Assembly (NCBI RefSeq): GCF_004357985.1
Contig: NZ_SMTF01000009.1
Coordinates: 1 to 64,000, forward strand
Length of the DNA stretch: 64,000 nt
Source: Luteimonas aestuarii
Lineage (GTDB): Bacteria; Pseudomonadota; Gammaproteobacteria; Xanthomonadales; Xanthomonadaceae
Direction of reading: 5' to 3'
The notes under the pieces: model-generated
What the model was told of the DNA's origin: nothing
Seen by the model: the letters and a program-made list of their open reading frames with translations, nothing else
The model's database searches: none
Made by a program: the position numbers and the translations under genes
In this document: positions 16,237 to 25,421 of the stretch, one piece after another
How positions within the stretch are numbered: position 1 is the stretch's first letter
Layout: each line of letters begins with the position of its first letter

Positions 16237-17268
16237 ATGGCCGATCCCGCGCTCGACGCCCTGTTCCTGCCCATCGACGACGGCACCGTGCCGTGGCCGG
16301 CCGATGGCACGCTGTTCCTGCGCGCGCGCGAGGGCGTGGCGCTGTTCGCGCGTCCGCGGCCGGGGCTGGTCTGCGAGCAGGGCTTCCGGCCCGCGTTCGA
16401 CGCCCTGCAGCGCGCGGGATTCGAGGCACGCGCCGAAGACGATGGCAGCGATGCACGCTTCGGGCTGGTGCTGCTGTTGCCGCCGCGCCAGCGCGACGAG
16501 GCGCGCGCGCTGTTCGCTCGCGCCTGGGCATCCACCGCGCCCGGCGGCGTAGTGGTGGCCAGCATGGCCAACGATGCCGGTGCAAAATCGGGACAGGCGG
16601 ATTTCGAGCGGCTGTTCGGTGGCGCGCACGTCGCCAGCAAGCACAAGTGTCGCGTGTTCCACGCCGCGCGCAATGGCGCCGACAGCGAACTGGCGCAGGT
16701 GTGGCGGGCGCTCGATGCGCCGCGACCGATCCTCGATGGTCGCTACACCAGCCGGCCGGGTGTGTTCGCCTGGGATCGCATCGACGCGGCCTCCAAGCTG
16801 CTGGCACAGCACCTGCCCGACGCGCTGCGCGGACACGGCGCCGACCTCGGTGCCGGCTGGGGCTACCTGTCCGATGCCGTACTGTCGCGCTGCACGGGCG
16901 TCACCGCGCTCGACGTGGTGGAGGCCGAAGCCCGTGCACTGGCCTGCGCCCGCAACAACCTCGCGCCGCATGCGCCGCGCGTGGCGCTCGACTTCCTGTG
17001 GCGCGACGTGACGCAAGGATTGCCGCGCCGCTACGACTTCATCGTCAGCAACCCGCCGTTCCATGCGCTTGGCGGCGATGCACGGCCCGACATCGGTCGT
17101 GCGTTCATTGCGGCGGCGGCCAATGCGCTGCGGCCCGGTGGCGTGCTGTGGCTGGTCGCCAACCGCCAGCTGCCCTACGAGCAGGTGCTGGATGCGCGCT
17201 TCGCCAGCGCCCGCACCGTTGCGCAGCAGGGCGGCTTCAAGGTGGTCGAGGCGAGGAAGTCGACGTGA
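16237..17268 (+). CDS. rsmC: Class I SAM methyltransferase, RsmC-like (16S rRNA m2G1207)
   Basis: 343 residues with the two-domain RsmC layout: a degenerate N-terminal methyltransferase fold (LVLLLPPRQRDEARAL) and a catalytic C-terminal domain with ADLGAGWGYLSDAVL (SAM motif I), ALDVVEAEARAL and the guanine-N2 motif SNPPFH, then LWLVANRQLPYE. Probably methylates G1207 of 16S rRNA in the small subunit. It overlaps the following rsuA-type gene, so two rRNA-modifying enzymes are cotranscribed. RlmG (23S G1835) is the main alternative; overall length fits either, slightly favouring RsmC. Confidence 0.85.
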   Translation: MADPALDALFLPIDDGTVPWPADGTLFLRAREGVALFARPRPGLVCEQGFRPAFDALQRAGFEARAEDDGSDARFGLVLLLPPRQRDEARALFARAWASTAPGGVVVASMANDAGAKSGQADFERLFGGAHVASKHKCRVFHAARNGADSELAQVWRALDAPRPILDGRYTSRPGVFAWDRIDAASKLLAQHLPDALRGHGADLGAGWGYLSDAVLSRCTGVTALDVVEAEARALACARNNLAPHAPRVALDFLWRDVTQGLPRRYDFIVSNPPFHALGGDARPDIGRAFIAAAANALRPGGVLWLVANRQLPYEQVLDARFASARTVAQQGGFKVVEARKST

Positions 17269-17972
17269 AGTTGGTGAAGCACATCGCCAACCTCGGCTAC
17301 GGCAGCCGTCGGCAGGTGCAGTGGCTGTTCCGTGAGGGGCGCATCACCGATGCGCAGGGCGAGGTGCTGTATGCCGATGACAAGGTTGCGCATGATGCGA
17401 TCCGCATCGACGGCGAACCGCTCGATCCCGCGCCCGGCATGCTGCTGCTCCTGCACAAGCCGGCCGGCGTGACCTGTTCGACCAAGGACGCCGGCAGGCT
17501 GGTGTACGACCTGTTGCCGCCGCGCTACCGCCTGCGCGATCCGGTGCTGTCCACCGTGGGCCGGCTGGATCGCGACACCAGCGGCCTGCTGCTGCTGACC
17601 GATGATGGGCAACTGCTGCACCGGATCATCTCGCCGAAGTCGAACCTGCCGAAAGTGTACGAGGCGACGTTGGCACGGCCACTGCGCGGCGACGAAGCCG
17701 ACGTGTTCGCCAGCGGCACGCTGATGCTGGAATCCGAAACCACGCCACTCAGGCCGGCGGTGCTAGAAGTGATCGACGCCACCCATGCGCGCCTCGTACT
17801 CACCGAAGGCCGTTACCACCAGGTGCGGCGCATGTTCGCCGCCGTCGGCAACCATGTCGAGGCGCTGCATCGCAGTCGGGTGGGCGGCCTGTCGCTCGAT
17901 GGGCTGGACGACGGCCGGTGGCGCATGGCGACGGCGGACGATGTGGTGCGCCTGTTCGGTATGCAGCGATAG
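17265..17972 (+). CDS. rsuA: rRNA pseudouridine synthase, RsuA family
   Basis: 235 residues: N-terminal S4 domain (MKLVKHIANLGYGSRRQVQW) and a pseudouridine synthase core with the catalytic Asp in TVGRLDRDTSGLLLLTDDG, KVYEATL and EGRYHQVRRMFAAVGNHVE. Closest to RsuA, which makes pseudouridine 516 in 16S rRNA. Start GTG overlaps the rsmC stop by 3 bases (GTGA), implying coupled translation. RluE/RluF are alternatives within the same family. Confidence 0.87.
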   Translation: MKLVKHIANLGYGSRRQVQWLFREGRITDAQGEVLYADDKVAHDAIRIDGEPLDPAPGMLLLLHKPAGVTCSTKDAGRLVYDLLPPRYRLRDPVLSTVGRLDRDTSGLLLLTDDGQLLHRIISPKSNLPKVYEATLARPLRGDEADVFASGTLMLESETTPLRPAVLEVIDATHARLVLTEGRYHQVRRMFAAVGNHVEALHRSRVGGLSLDGLDDGRWRMATADDVVRLFGMQR

Positions 17973-18172
17973 GGCGCTGGGCGGGATCGATCGCCGGGAT
18001 GAGGGCGGCGGCCCTTGCCGCACGTTCAGCGGAGATGCTGCTGACAGACCCGGAGGCGGCCGGCATGGGTGAGCCGATGCGCGCTTGCGCGCCACTGGCG
18101 CGCGCATTGGCGAACGCCCGCGCCGCAAGCGCGGGCTGGACCTGGTCGCGCAGCGGACAAGCCGGACGTTCT

Positions 18173-18312
18173 CGACAGGACACGGATGTCCTGTCGAAAA
18201 ATCCCGTCGAGTCCAACCAGAAACGTGAGCTTCGTCGGGGAAAGGCATTTCTTTGGTTACTTCCTTGACCGGCTTTGCCGTTCGCTTCGCAGTGTGCCGG
18301 CAAGGAAAGTAG
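18173..18312. repeat. Xanthomonad-type intergenic repeat with inverted arms
   Basis: In the 415-base gap between convergent rsuA and the DUF1415 gene: a perfect 10-bp palindrome CGACAGGACA/TGTCCTGTCG followed by AAAAA, then GGTTACTTCCTTG...CAAGGAAAGTAGCC arms about 30 bases apart. Such TTGGTTACTT/AAGTAACC elements are, from memory, scattered between genes in Xanthomonadaceae genomes. No coding gene is supportable in this gap. Confidence 0.55.
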
Positions 18313-18387
18313 CCCGCGCTTCAGGGCGGAACGCAGTGGCTTCGTCGAACTTTGCACAAGCCTGTCGAATTCCGTCGATTTGCAGGC

Positions 18388-18948
18388 TCAATGCGTAGTG
18401 TCGTCGCCGAGCAAGCGCATCCATCCCTCTGCACCGAGCCCGCGCAAGGTTTCGATGTTGCGCTCCACGATGACCCCCGGGTCCGGATACGCGGCCACGG
18501 CGCGGTCGATGCTGTCTTCGCGCAGCAGGTGCAGGGTCGGGTAGGGCGACCGGTTGGTGCAATTCTCGACATCATCCGCATCGCTGTCGGCGAACTTGTA
18601 GTCGGGGTGGAAGCTGGCGACCTGCAGCACGCCTTCCAGCTGCAGCGACTCGACCAGGGCATCGGCGCGGTCGAGGAAGTCGTTGTAGTCGAGGAAGTCC
18701 TGCAATACGAGTGGATGCACCAGCAGGGTGGTATCGATGAGCTCGGCAGGCGTGTCGCGCAGGCGCAGCAACTCCTCGCCCAGCTCTTCCAGCAGGGCGT
18801 CGGCCGTACTGGCGTCGCTGGCGACGACCCGCACCTGCTGGCGCACGTACGCCGCCTTGGCGAACGGGCACAGGTTCAGGCCGATCACCGCGCGCTCGAT
18901 CCAGCGCCGGGTTTCGGCAAGGACGGCGGCTTCGTCCAGGTCGGCCAC
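18388..18948 (-). CDS. DUF1415 family protein
   Basis: 186 residues matching DUF1415: TRRWIERAVIGLNLCPFAK near the N-terminus, LLVHPLVLQDFLDYNDFLD, GVLQVASFHPDYKFAD and TNRSPYPTLHLLRE. The conserved NLCPFA and FHPxYxF motifs suggest an enzymatic or metal/RNA-binding role, but none is established. Cytosolic. It follows yajQ by 8 bases on the minus strand and is almost certainly in its operon. Confidence 0.87.
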   Translation of the reverse strand: MADLDEAAVLAETRRWIERAVIGLNLCPFAKAAYVRQQVRVVASDASTADALLEELGEELLRLRDTPAELIDTTLLVHPLVLQDFLDYNDFLDRADALVESLQLEGVLQVASFHPDYKFADSDADDVENCTNRSPYPTLHLLREDSIDRAVAAYPDPGVIVERNIETLRGLGAEGWMRLLGDDTTH

Positions 18949-18955
18949 GCGCGCG

Positions 18956-19438
18956 TCAGTCTCGGAAGTTGTCGAACTGCAGCGGCAGCTCGAAGTCCTG
19001 GCCGCGCAGCAGGGCCATTGCGGCCTGCAGGTCGTCGCGCTTCTTGCCGGTCACGCGCAGCTTGTCGCCGTTGATCTGGCTGTCGACCTTCAGCTTCGCT
19101 TCCTTGAGGGCGGACTGGATCTTCTTCGCCAGGTCGCGTTCGATGCCCTGCTTCACGGTGACCTTCTGCCGTGCCCCGGCGAGGTTGCTGTCGACGTCGC
19201 CGAACTCGAGGCAGCGCACATCGATCTTCCGCGCGATCAGCCGCGCACGCAGGATGTCGGTCATTTGCTGCAGCTGGAACTCGCTGGGCGCGGACTGGGT
19301 GATCACCGCGTCGTCGCGATCGAACTTCGCGTCCACGCCCTTGAAGTCGAAGCGCGTGGACAGCTCGCGATTGGCCTGGTCGACGGCGTTGGTGAGTTCG
19401 TGGGTATCGACTTCGGACACGATGTCGAACGAAGGCAT
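18956..19438 (-). CDS. yajQ: YajQ family nucleotide-binding protein (c-di-GMP effector type)
   Basis: 160 residues, full length, starting MPSFDIVSEVDTHELTNAVD with AGGAGC SD just upstream. Contains ELSTRFDFKGVDAKF, LQQMTDILRARL, KKIQSALKEAKLKV and RVTGKKRDDLQAAMALLR. In Xanthomonas campestris a YajQ protein binds cyclic di-GMP and acts with a transcription factor to control virulence genes; whether this ortholog does the same is inference. Cotranscribed with the DUF1415 gene. Confidence 0.93.
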   Translation of the reverse strand: MPSFDIVSEVDTHELTNAVDQANRELSTRFDFKGVDAKFDRDDAVITQSAPSEFQLQQMTDILRARLIARKIDVRCLEFGDVDSNLAGARQKVTVKQGIERDLAKKIQSALKEAKLKVDSQINGDKLRVTGKKRDDLQAAMALLRGQDFELPLQFDNFRD

Positions 19439-19511
19439 GGCGCGGCTCCTTGTCGCATGGGCGCGGCATTCCGCGCCACCGGGCGTCGCATGCTAACGCA
19501 TGCGCCCGGCG

Positions 19512-20453
19512 TCAGCGGAGCAGGCGTGGCATCCAGCGCAGCCATGCCAGCATGCCCAGCAGTTCCACCAGCGTCTGGGTGACGATGGCCGCGGCGGCCA
19601 GTTCCCAGCCCGCCGGCAGCGCCAGCGCCAGCGGCAGCACCACGAAGGAGTTGCGCGTGCCGAGGCTGAAGGCCAACGTGCGTCCGTGCGGCGCGGGCAG
19701 GGCGAACGCACGGGCGAGCGCGCGCGCGAGCACTGCGGACAGCAGCAGGTAGCCGGCGAAGGCCGGCACCAGCAGCGGCAACAATGCGACCGCATCCTCG
19801 AGTGCGGGGCCAAGCGTCGCGGCCACGGCCATCAGCACCAGCGCCAGCAGCGGGACGGGCCAGGCGCCCAGTCGATAGCGCGCTGCCCGCAGCTGCGGGC
19901 TGTGCGGCAGCGCGAGTTCCATCGCGATCGCCAACGCCAGTGGCAATGCCAGCACCAGCAGCAGTGGCGCCACGTGCAGGGCCGGCAGGGGATGCGCTGG
20001 ATCGTGCATCCACCACAGGTACAGCGGCAACAGCAGGAGCTGCAGCAGCAGGTTGAGCGGCGTGACCGCGATCGCGCGCGCGGCGTCGCCTCGGCCGAGC
20101 TGGGTGAAGGTGATGAACCAGTCCGTGCACGGCACCAGCAGCACCAGCAGCAGGCCCAGCCGCGCGGGCGGCGGCAACGGCAACCAACGCGCCAGCGCCC
20201 AGGCCAGCAGCGGCACCAGCACGAAGTTGCCGACCACGACCGCCGCGCAGAAGCGCGTGTCGGCCAGTGCGCCGCGCAACTGCAGCAGCGACACCTGGCT
20301 GAAGGTGGCGAGCAGCAGCAGGCCCAGCAGCGGCATCAGCAGCCCGTCGGCGATCGCGGCCGCGGCTGCCGCGTGGCGGCCCAGCAGCAGGCCGATGGCG
20401 ATGGCCGCGAGGTAACAGCCGAGCTGGTGGCGTTCGAGGTGCTGGCGGGTCAT
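19512..20453 (-). CDS. BASS/ACR3-like membrane transporter (arsenic-resistance or bile-acid symporter family)
   Basis: 313 residues with about ten membrane helices. The segment [18 protein letters not shown] with its conserved Cys, and the C-terminal [18 protein letters not shown] resemble proteins annotated as arsenic resistance protein in the bile acid:sodium symporter superfamily. No arsR or arsC lies nearby, so arsenite export is not supported by context and the substrate is open. Monocistronic; divergent from the alcohol dehydrogenase gene. Confidence 0.75.
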   Translation of the reverse strand: MTRQHLERHQLGCYLAAIAIGLLLGRHAAAAAAIADGLLMPLLGLLLLATFSQVSLLQLRGALADTRFCAAVVVGNFVLVPLLAWALARWLPLPPPARLGLLLVLLVPCTDWFITFTQLGRGDAARAIAVTPLNLLLQLLLLPLYLWWMHDPAHPLPALHVAPLLLVLALPLALAIAMELALPHSPQLRAARYRLGAWPVPLLALVLMAVAATLGPALEDAVALLPLLVPAFAGYLLLSAVLARALARAFALPAPHGRTLAFSLGTRNSFVVLPLALALPAGWELAAAAIVTQTLVELLGMLAWLRWMPRLLR

Positions 20454-20569
20454 GCGTGGCGTGGGCGGTCGTCCGCGTGAGCATACGGGGTACGGGCAAG
20501 GCGCCTGCCCGTCGTTGCCGTGTCGCGGTGGATATCGGCGAGAATGCCCGTCCCGACAGGAGCCCCCGC

Positions 20570-21622
20570 ATGTCCACGATCCCGGCCTACGCCGCCGCCA
20601 GCGCCACGTCGCCGCTCGCGCCCGCCACCATCGAGCGCCGCGATCCGGGCCTGCGCGACGTGCAGATCGACATCCTGTATTGCGGCGTGTGCCATTCCGA
20701 CATCCACCAGGTGCGCGACGAGTGGGGCGGTTCCATTTTCCCGATGGTGCCGGGCCACGAGATCGTCGGCCGGGTGTCGGCGGTCGGTGGCGAGGTGACG
20801 AAATACGCGGTGGGCGATGCCGTCGGCGTGGGGTGCTTCGTCGACTCCTGCCGCACCTGCCCGCAGTGCGAGGCCGGGCTGGAGCAGTACTGCGACGAAG
20901 GCATGACCGCGACCTACAACGCGCGCGAGCGCGGCACCGGCGTGCCCACGCAGGGCGGTTACTCGACGCGGATCGTGGTCGACCAGGACTACGTGCTGCG
21001 CATCCCGGAGGGCATGCCGCTCGATGCCGCCGCGCCGCTGCTGTGCGCGGGCATCACCACGTACTCGCCGCTGCGGTACTTCAAGGCGAAGGCGGGCGAC
21101 AAGGTGGCCGTGGTCGGCCTGGGTGGGCTGGGCCACATGGCGGTGAAGCTGGCCGCCGCGATGGACTGCGAGGTGACCGTGCTCAGCACCACCGAAGCCA
21201 AGCGCAAGGACGCCAGCGCACTGGGCGCGCACGACTTCGCCGCGACCGGCGACGGCAAGGTGTTCAAGTCGCATGCCGGCCGCTTCGACCTGGTGCTCGA
21301 TACCGTCTCGGCACGGCACGACTACAACGCCTACCTCGGCCTGCTGAAGGTCGGCGGCACCATGGTGCTGCTGGGCATTCCCGAGCCGGCCGCGATCTCG
21401 GCGTTCCCGCTGGTCGCCAGGCGCCGCAGCCTGGCCGGTTCGATGATCGGCGGCATCGCCGAGACGCAGGAGATGCTGGATTTCTGCGCGGAACACGGCA
21501 TCGCCGCGGACATCGAGCGGATCGACATCGACGCGATCAACGACGCCTACGAACGCATGCTGCGCAACGACGTGCGTTACCGCTTCGTGATCGACATCGC
21601 GAGCCTGAAGGCCGACACATGA
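20570..21622 (+). CDS. Zinc-dependent NAD(P) alcohol/aldehyde dehydrogenase (YahK-like)
   Basis: 350-residue medium-chain dehydrogenase. Catalytic zinc site CGVCHSDIH and [10 protein letters not shown]; structural zinc cysteines in [15 protein letters not shown]; nucleotide fold [16 protein letters not shown]-terminal [18 protein letters not shown]. This set fits YahK/cinnamyl-alcohol-type aldehyde reductases using NADPH. Start ATG with ACAGGAG upstream. The stop overlaps the next gene (ATGA), linking it with an EamA exporter. Confidence 0.9.
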   Translation: MSTIPAYAAASATSPLAPATIERRDPGLRDVQIDILYCGVCHSDIHQVRDEWGGSIFPMVPGHEIVGRVSAVGGEVTKYAVGDAVGVGCFVDSCRTCPQCEAGLEQYCDEGMTATYNARERGTGVPTQGGYSTRIVVDQDYVLRIPEGMPLDAAAPLLCAGITTYSPLRYFKAKAGDKVAVVGLGGLGHMAVKLAAAMDCEVTVLSTTEAKRKDASALGAHDFAATGDGKVFKSHAGRFDLVLDTVSARHDYNAYLGLLKVGGTMVLLGIPEPAAISAFPLVARRRSLAGSMIGGIAETQEMLDFCAEHGIAADIERIDIDAINDAYERMLRNDVRYRFVIDIASLKADT

Positions 21623-22503
21623 CCCCTGCCGCGTCGTCGCGCCCGGCGGCGGCCGCGGGTTGGATGCTGTCGGCGGGACTGCTGTTCGCCTGCATGGATG
21701 CGGGCATGAAGTGGATCTCGAACGACTACCCGCCCTTCCAGGTCGCCACGCTGCGCAGCCTGGCCGCGCTGCCGCTGGTGCTGCTGTGGATCGTGCTGCG
21801 TGGTCGCGGCGGCAGCCTGCTGCGCGTGCACTGGCCGCTGCACGTCGCGCGTGGCCTGCTGGGCGTGGGCATGATCGCGGGCTTCGTCTACGGCCTGGCG
21901 CGGATGCCGCTGTCCACCGCCTACGCCATCGTGTTCGTGGCGCCGCTGATGGTGACCGCGCTGGCGGTGCCGCTGCTGGGCGAGAAGGTCGGGCCCCGGC
22001 GCTGGGCGGCGATCGCGGTCGGCCTGCTGGGCGTGCTGGTGGTGCTGCGGCCCACCGGCGAAGGCGTGGGCACGCTGGCCGGCCTGGCCGTGGTGCTGGC
22101 GGCACTGTGCTATGCGGTGGCCGTGGTCACCGTGCGCAAACTGGCGCTGCGCGACAGCCCGGAAGCCATGGTGTTCTGGTTCCTGGTGCTGCTGGCGGTG
22201 TTCGCCGGCGCAGTGGCGGTGTTCGACTGGCAGCCGCTGCAGCGTGCGCACCTGCCCGCCATCGCCATCGTGGGACTGACCGGGGCATTGGGCCAGGTGG
22301 CGCTGACGCATGCGTTCCGGCTGGGCGAAGCGAGCCAGATCGCGCCGCTGGAATACGCCTCGCTGCTCTGGGTGGTGACGCTGGACCTCGCGCTGTGGGC
22401 GGTGCTGCCGGACGGCATGACCTGGGTGGGCGCCGCCATCATCATCGCCAGCGGCCTGTACCTGATCCGGCGCGAACGCGTGGTCGCGGCCGCGGGGCAA
22501 TAA
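21619..22503 (+). CDS. EamA/DMT family transporter
   Basis: 294 residues, ten predicted helices in two EamA repeats (about 10-145 and 155-290): [47 protein letters not shown], then PEYASLL-like [19 protein letters not shown]. Small-metabolite exporter of unknown substrate in the inner membrane. Start overlaps the dehydrogenase stop, so the two are cotranslated; whether they share a substrate is unknown. Confidence 0.88.
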   Translation: MTPAASSRPAAAAGWMLSAGLLFACMDAGMKWISNDYPPFQVATLRSLAALPLVLLWIVLRGRGGSLLRVHWPLHVARGLLGVGMIAGFVYGLARMPLSTAYAIVFVAPLMVTALAVPLLGEKVGPRRWAAIAVGLLGVLVVLRPTGEGVGTLAGLAVVLAALCYAVAVVTVRKLALRDSPEAMVFWFLVLLAVFAGAVAVFDWQPLQRAHLPAIAIVGLTGALGQVALTHAFRLGEASQIAPLEYASLLWVVTLDLALWAVLPDGMTWVGAAIIIASGLYLIRRERVVAAAGQ

Positions 22504-22537
22504 CATCGCCGCGACGATGCGCGGGTAGCATCCCGCG

Positions 22538-23098
22538 ATGCCCTTGCTCCTGCTGCTGCCGGTCTTCCTTCTTCTGCTGCTGGCACTGGGCCTGCTGCTG
22601 TGGCCGCTGGGCCTGTGGCAGCGCTACCGGCATGGCCGCTCCCGGCGGCGGGCATGGCCGTGGATGATCCTGCTCAACCTCGGCCTGCTGGCCGTTGCCC
22701 TGCTGCTGTTCGTGGTGGGTGCATGGGTCGGCGGGCGCTGGATCGATGCCGCGTTGCCCAATGCCATGCTCGGCCTGCTTGCCGGGGGCATGGTGGGAGT
22801 GCTGGGGCTGGCGCTGACGCGCTTCGAACAGGGCATCGACGCCATCCACTTCACCTCGCCGCCCTGGCTGGTGCTGGCGCTGACCCTGCTGGTCGCACTC
22901 CGCGCGCTACTGGGCGCGTGGCAGGCCTGGCATCGCGGGTGGGTCGGCGAGGCGGCGACGCTGCCGTGGCCGTGGCTGGAGGGTTACGGCAGCCTGCTGG
23001 CGATGGGCGGGCTGTTGCTGGGTTACCACCTGGCGTACAGCGCCGGCCTGCACCTGCGCGTGCGCCGGCATGCGCGCCGGGTAGGCATGCGCCGCTGA
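22538..23098 (+). CDS. DUF1453-like integral membrane protein
   Basis: 186 residues, nearly all hydrophobic: five or six helices including LLLLLPVFLLLLLALGLLLW, MILLNLGLLAVALLLFVVGA and LLAMGGLLLGYHLAYSAGL, ending in a basic tail (RVRRHARRVGMRR). The central LALTRFEQGIDAIHFTSPPWLV fits DUF1453 proteins of uncharacterised function. It is 34 bases after the EamA gene. No SD is obvious; start ATG is the first in frame. Confidence 0.72.
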   Translation: MPLLLLLPVFLLLLLALGLLLWPLGLWQRYRHGRSRRRAWPWMILLNLGLLAVALLLFVVGAWVGGRWIDAALPNAMLGLLAGGMVGVLGLALTRFEQGIDAIHFTSPPWLVLALTLLVALRALLGAWQAWHRGWVGEAATLPWPWLEGYGSLLAMGGLLLGYHLAYSAGLHLRVRRHARRVGMRR

Positions 23099-23134
23099 CA
23101 GTGGCACGACCGCGCGCGGTGCCTCCACACACGA

Positions 23135-23158
23135 CAACGGACCCCGCAGGGTCCGTTG
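23135..23158. terminator. Hairpin between convergent genes
   Basis: Ten-bp stem CAACGGACCC/GGGTCCGTTG with a CGCA loop, between the DUF1453 gene and the convergent ompW gene. There is no T-tract on either side, so it may be a weak bidirectional terminator or only a stabilising hairpin. Confidence 0.5.
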
Positions 23159-23210
23159 CCGAGGCGTGCCGGGCTGCCGATGCAGCCTGGCCATGGCGTG
23201 GCTCAACGCA

Positions 23211-23846
23211 TCAGAAGCGCGCACCCAGGCCCACGCCGACCGTCCACGGATTGATCCGGGCGTCGCGGGTGACGGTTTCGCCGGCCTGCTTCAGGTCGGC
23301 CTTGCCGTCGAGGTAGCGTGCGTCGACGCGCGCGAACCACGTCGGGTTGATGTTCATGTCCACGCCCACGGTGCCCACGGCGCCGCGCGGCGACGTCAGG
23401 CTGACATGCTCACCGTCCGCGTTGAGGCTGCTGAGGTCTTCGCGGCTGAAATTGGTCTGGTGGTAGCCCAGGCCCACGAACGGACGGAAGATGTTGTCCG
23501 CGTCGCCGAAGTGGTACTGGCCGCTCAGCGCGATCGGCTGGGCGTCGACCGTGCCGATCTTGCCCTGGTCGCCGCGCACGCGGTGGTTGAAGCGATCGGC
23601 GGCGCCCCACATTTCCACGGCGATGTTGTCGGTGAAGTGGTAGGACGCGCTGAGCGTCGGTGCCACGTCGCCATCGATGTCGATGCGCGAACCCGGGAGC
23701 GGATCGGAGTCGGGCTGCAGGATGGTGGCGCTGCCCACCACCGAGAAACGCTTGCCCGACGCGGTGTCGGACTGCTGCGCGAACGCAACGGGGGAAATCG
23801 CGAGGGAAACGGCGGCGGCAATCGTCAAATGGCGCAAGTAACGCAT
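23211..23846 (-). CDS. ompW: OmpW family outer-membrane protein
   Basis: 211 residues: signal peptide (YLRHLTIAAAVSLAISPVAFA) cleaved before QQSD, then an eight-stranded barrel with SASYHFTDNIAVEMWG, FRPFVGLGYHQTNFS and the C-terminal INPWTVGVGLGARF ending in Phe. OmpW forms a narrow hydrophobic channel for small molecules. Start at the ATG preceded by AAGGAGATT; the longer frame upstream lacks a signal. Length matches OmpW (about 210). Confidence 0.88.
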   Translation of the reverse strand: MRYLRHLTIAAAVSLAISPVAFAQQSDTASGKRFSVVGSATILQPDSDPLPGSRIDIDGDVAPTLSASYHFTDNIAVEMWGAADRFNHRVRGDQGKIGTVDAQPIALSGQYHFGDADNIFRPFVGLGYHQTNFSREDLSSLNADGEHVSLTSPRGAVGTVGVDMNINPTWFARVDARYLDGKADLKQAGETVTRDARINPWTVGVGLGARF

Positions 23847-24088
23847 GGGGGAATCTCCTTCTTCTGGATGTTGTTCCGTCGCCGGAATGTCCGGGACGCG
23901 CGCACCGTATCGAGTCGCGCATGAACACACCTTGCCCGACCGGCCGATGCGCGCGAACTTCTTCGGGTTGTGTTCACCGCCATGACCGCCGTGTGCAGGC
24001 GTGACGAAGGTCATACCCTCTACCGGCACGGGCGAAGAACCGCGGCGCGGCGCAGGATGTGGCCATCGATCGACCGCGAGGGGATGCA

Positions 24089-24880
24089 ATGGCGGGCAGG
24101 GCATGGGTGGCAGGCATCGCGCTGGCGTTCATGTCCAGCGCGGCGACCGCGCAGGTGGGCAAGACGAACCTGGGGCGCGGCGTGACCATCGACGCCGATT
24201 GCCAGGTCAGCAGCGACTACAGCTTCCATCTGACTGAACGTAGCGTGGTGTTCACGCGCAAGGACGGCACGCCGGCGCGGGTGCTGATGCGCGACGGCGG
24301 CCTGTTCATCGACGATGCCTGGGTGCAGGTCAGTGCCGACGACCGCCGCCGCATCCGCGAGTACGAGCGTGGCGCGCGCGCGGTGATGCCGCTGGCGCAG
24401 CGCATCGGACGCGAGGCGGCCCAGATCGCGCTGGCCGCCATCGGCGAAGTGGCGGCCGCGTTCAGCAACGATCCCGCCGCCACGCGCCGCAAGCTCGACG
24501 AGGCTCGGACCACCATCGACGACCGCCTGCAACAGGCCATCACGCCCGAGCGCTTCCATGGCGATGCGCTGGGCGCGGCCATCGGCAACGCCATCGGCGA
24601 CGTGGTGCCGACCCTGGTGGGCGACGTGGTCAGTGGCGCGCTGCGTGCCGCATTCAGCGGCGATGCGTCGCGCTTCCAACGCATCGAGCAGGACCTCGAC
24701 GGCCGCATCGAAGCCATCGTCGAGCCCCGCGCGAAGGCACTGGAGCGCGATGCCGAAGCGCTGTGCCAGCGGATGGAGGCACTGGATGCGCTCGACGACG
24801 CCCTCGAGTACCGGCTGCCGGATGGCCGCGCGCTGTCGCTGCTGACGGTCGAGCGCAAGCCGCGGCGCACGCGCGATTGA
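24089..24880 (+). CDS. DUF2884 family (YggN-like) periplasmic protein
   Basis: 263 residues: signal peptide (AGRAWVAGIALAFMSSAATA), then LGRGVTIDADCQVSSDYSF-type opening (CxVSSDYS), ERSVVFTRKDGTPARVLM, and a helical C-half (IEQDLDGRIEAIVEPRAKAL) with one paired Cys near the C-terminus. Matches DUF2884/YggN, of unknown function. Start ATG has GAGGGG upstream. Followed 48 bases later by a strong terminator, so monocistronic. Confidence 0.82.
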   Translation: MAGRAWVAGIALAFMSSAATAQVGKTNLGRGVTIDADCQVSSDYSFHLTERSVVFTRKDGTPARVLMRDGGLFIDDAWVQVSADDRRRIREYERGARAVMPLAQRIGREAAQIALAAIGEVAAAFSNDPAATRRKLDEARTTIDDRLQQAITPERFHGDALGAAIGNAIGDVVPTLVGDVVSGALRAAFSGDASRFQRIEQDLDGRIEAIVEPRAKALERDAEALCQRMEALDALDDALEYRLPDGRALSLLTVERKPRRTRD

Positions 24881-24928
24881 CGATAACGACTCTCCGTGGC
24901 CTGCCTCTGCGCGGGCTGCGTTCCCCCT

Positions 24929-24955
24929 CCCCGCGTCCCCGCGGGGATTTTTTTT
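24929..24955 (+). terminator. Strong rho-independent terminator after DUF2884 gene
   Basis: Stem CCCCGC/GCGGGG followed by A and eight consecutive T. One of the clearest intrinsic terminators in the window; it separates the DUF2884 gene from the structured region upstream of aceF. Confidence 0.88.
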
Positions 24956-25001
24956 GGTTCTTCCCCCGATCGAGCGGAAGGCATTGCGGCGCGGTGGCGC
25001 G

Positions 25002-25060
25002 GGCCCGATGCCACCGCAAGTCGCGGCCCGGTATCCGCTTGGTTGCGGTGGCATCGGGCC
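25002..25060. repeat. Palindromic element copy 1 upstream of aceF
   Basis: Perfect 18-bp arms GGCCCGATGCCACCGCAA and its complement with a 23-base interior that contains, in reverse orientation, the core AGCGGATACCGGGCCGCG. A related copy with other arms lies 100 bases downstream in the opposite orientation. Part of a 466-base stretch (after the terminator) with no gene. Confidence 0.65.
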
Positions 25061-25158
25061 TGCGCTGGAGACACCGCCGCGAGTTCATCACAAGCGAAGC
25101 GGTGGTGTTGCCCTTGCCCTGGTTTTCGCCCGGTGCGCTGGAGAATTCAGGGGGCGCC

Positions 25159-25214
25159 TGCCGGGGCCATGCCGACCGAGCGGATATCGGGCCGCGCTCG
25201 ACGTGGCCCCGGCA
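25159..25214. repeat. Palindromic element copy 2 upstream of aceF
   Basis: Perfect 11-bp arms TGCCGGGGCCA/TGGCCCCGGCA around an interior with the core AGCGGATATCGGGCCGCG, one base different from copy 1. The arms of the two copies differ in sequence yet each pairs with itself, as expected if the stem, not its sequence, is conserved. A further hairpin GCGGATG/CATCCGC lies at 25318-25335. Confidence 0.65.
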
Positions 25215-25363
25215 CGCGCCCTTGTCGTCTCTGGACCGCCAGGCAAGGTGTTCCTGGCCTTCTTCCGGACCAGCACTGCGCGCTGTCGGGAATCGAAGCC
25301 GGTGTTTTCGCGTCGAAGCGGATGGTTGCATCCGCAACCCTGCAGCCAACCGGATCGTGGCGG

Positions 25364-25392
25364 TTGGCGCGCGCCGGTCCTGCGGCCACAAT
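25364..25392 (+). promoter_or_regulatory. Putative sigma-70 promoter for aceF
   Basis: TTGGCG (-35) and CACAAT (-10) with a 17-base spacer, placing a transcription start near 25399, about 20 bases before aceF. Moderate match only; the long structured region upstream leaves room for another promoter. Confidence 0.35.
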
Positions 25393-25421
25393 AGCGATTC
25401 CCCTGGCGCGTGGAGGGCCGC

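Noticed and set aside
24960..25400. Coding gene in the gap before aceF
   Set aside because: Several frames are open, but all translations cross the two palindromes and show no codon bias or homology; the region looks structured, not coding.
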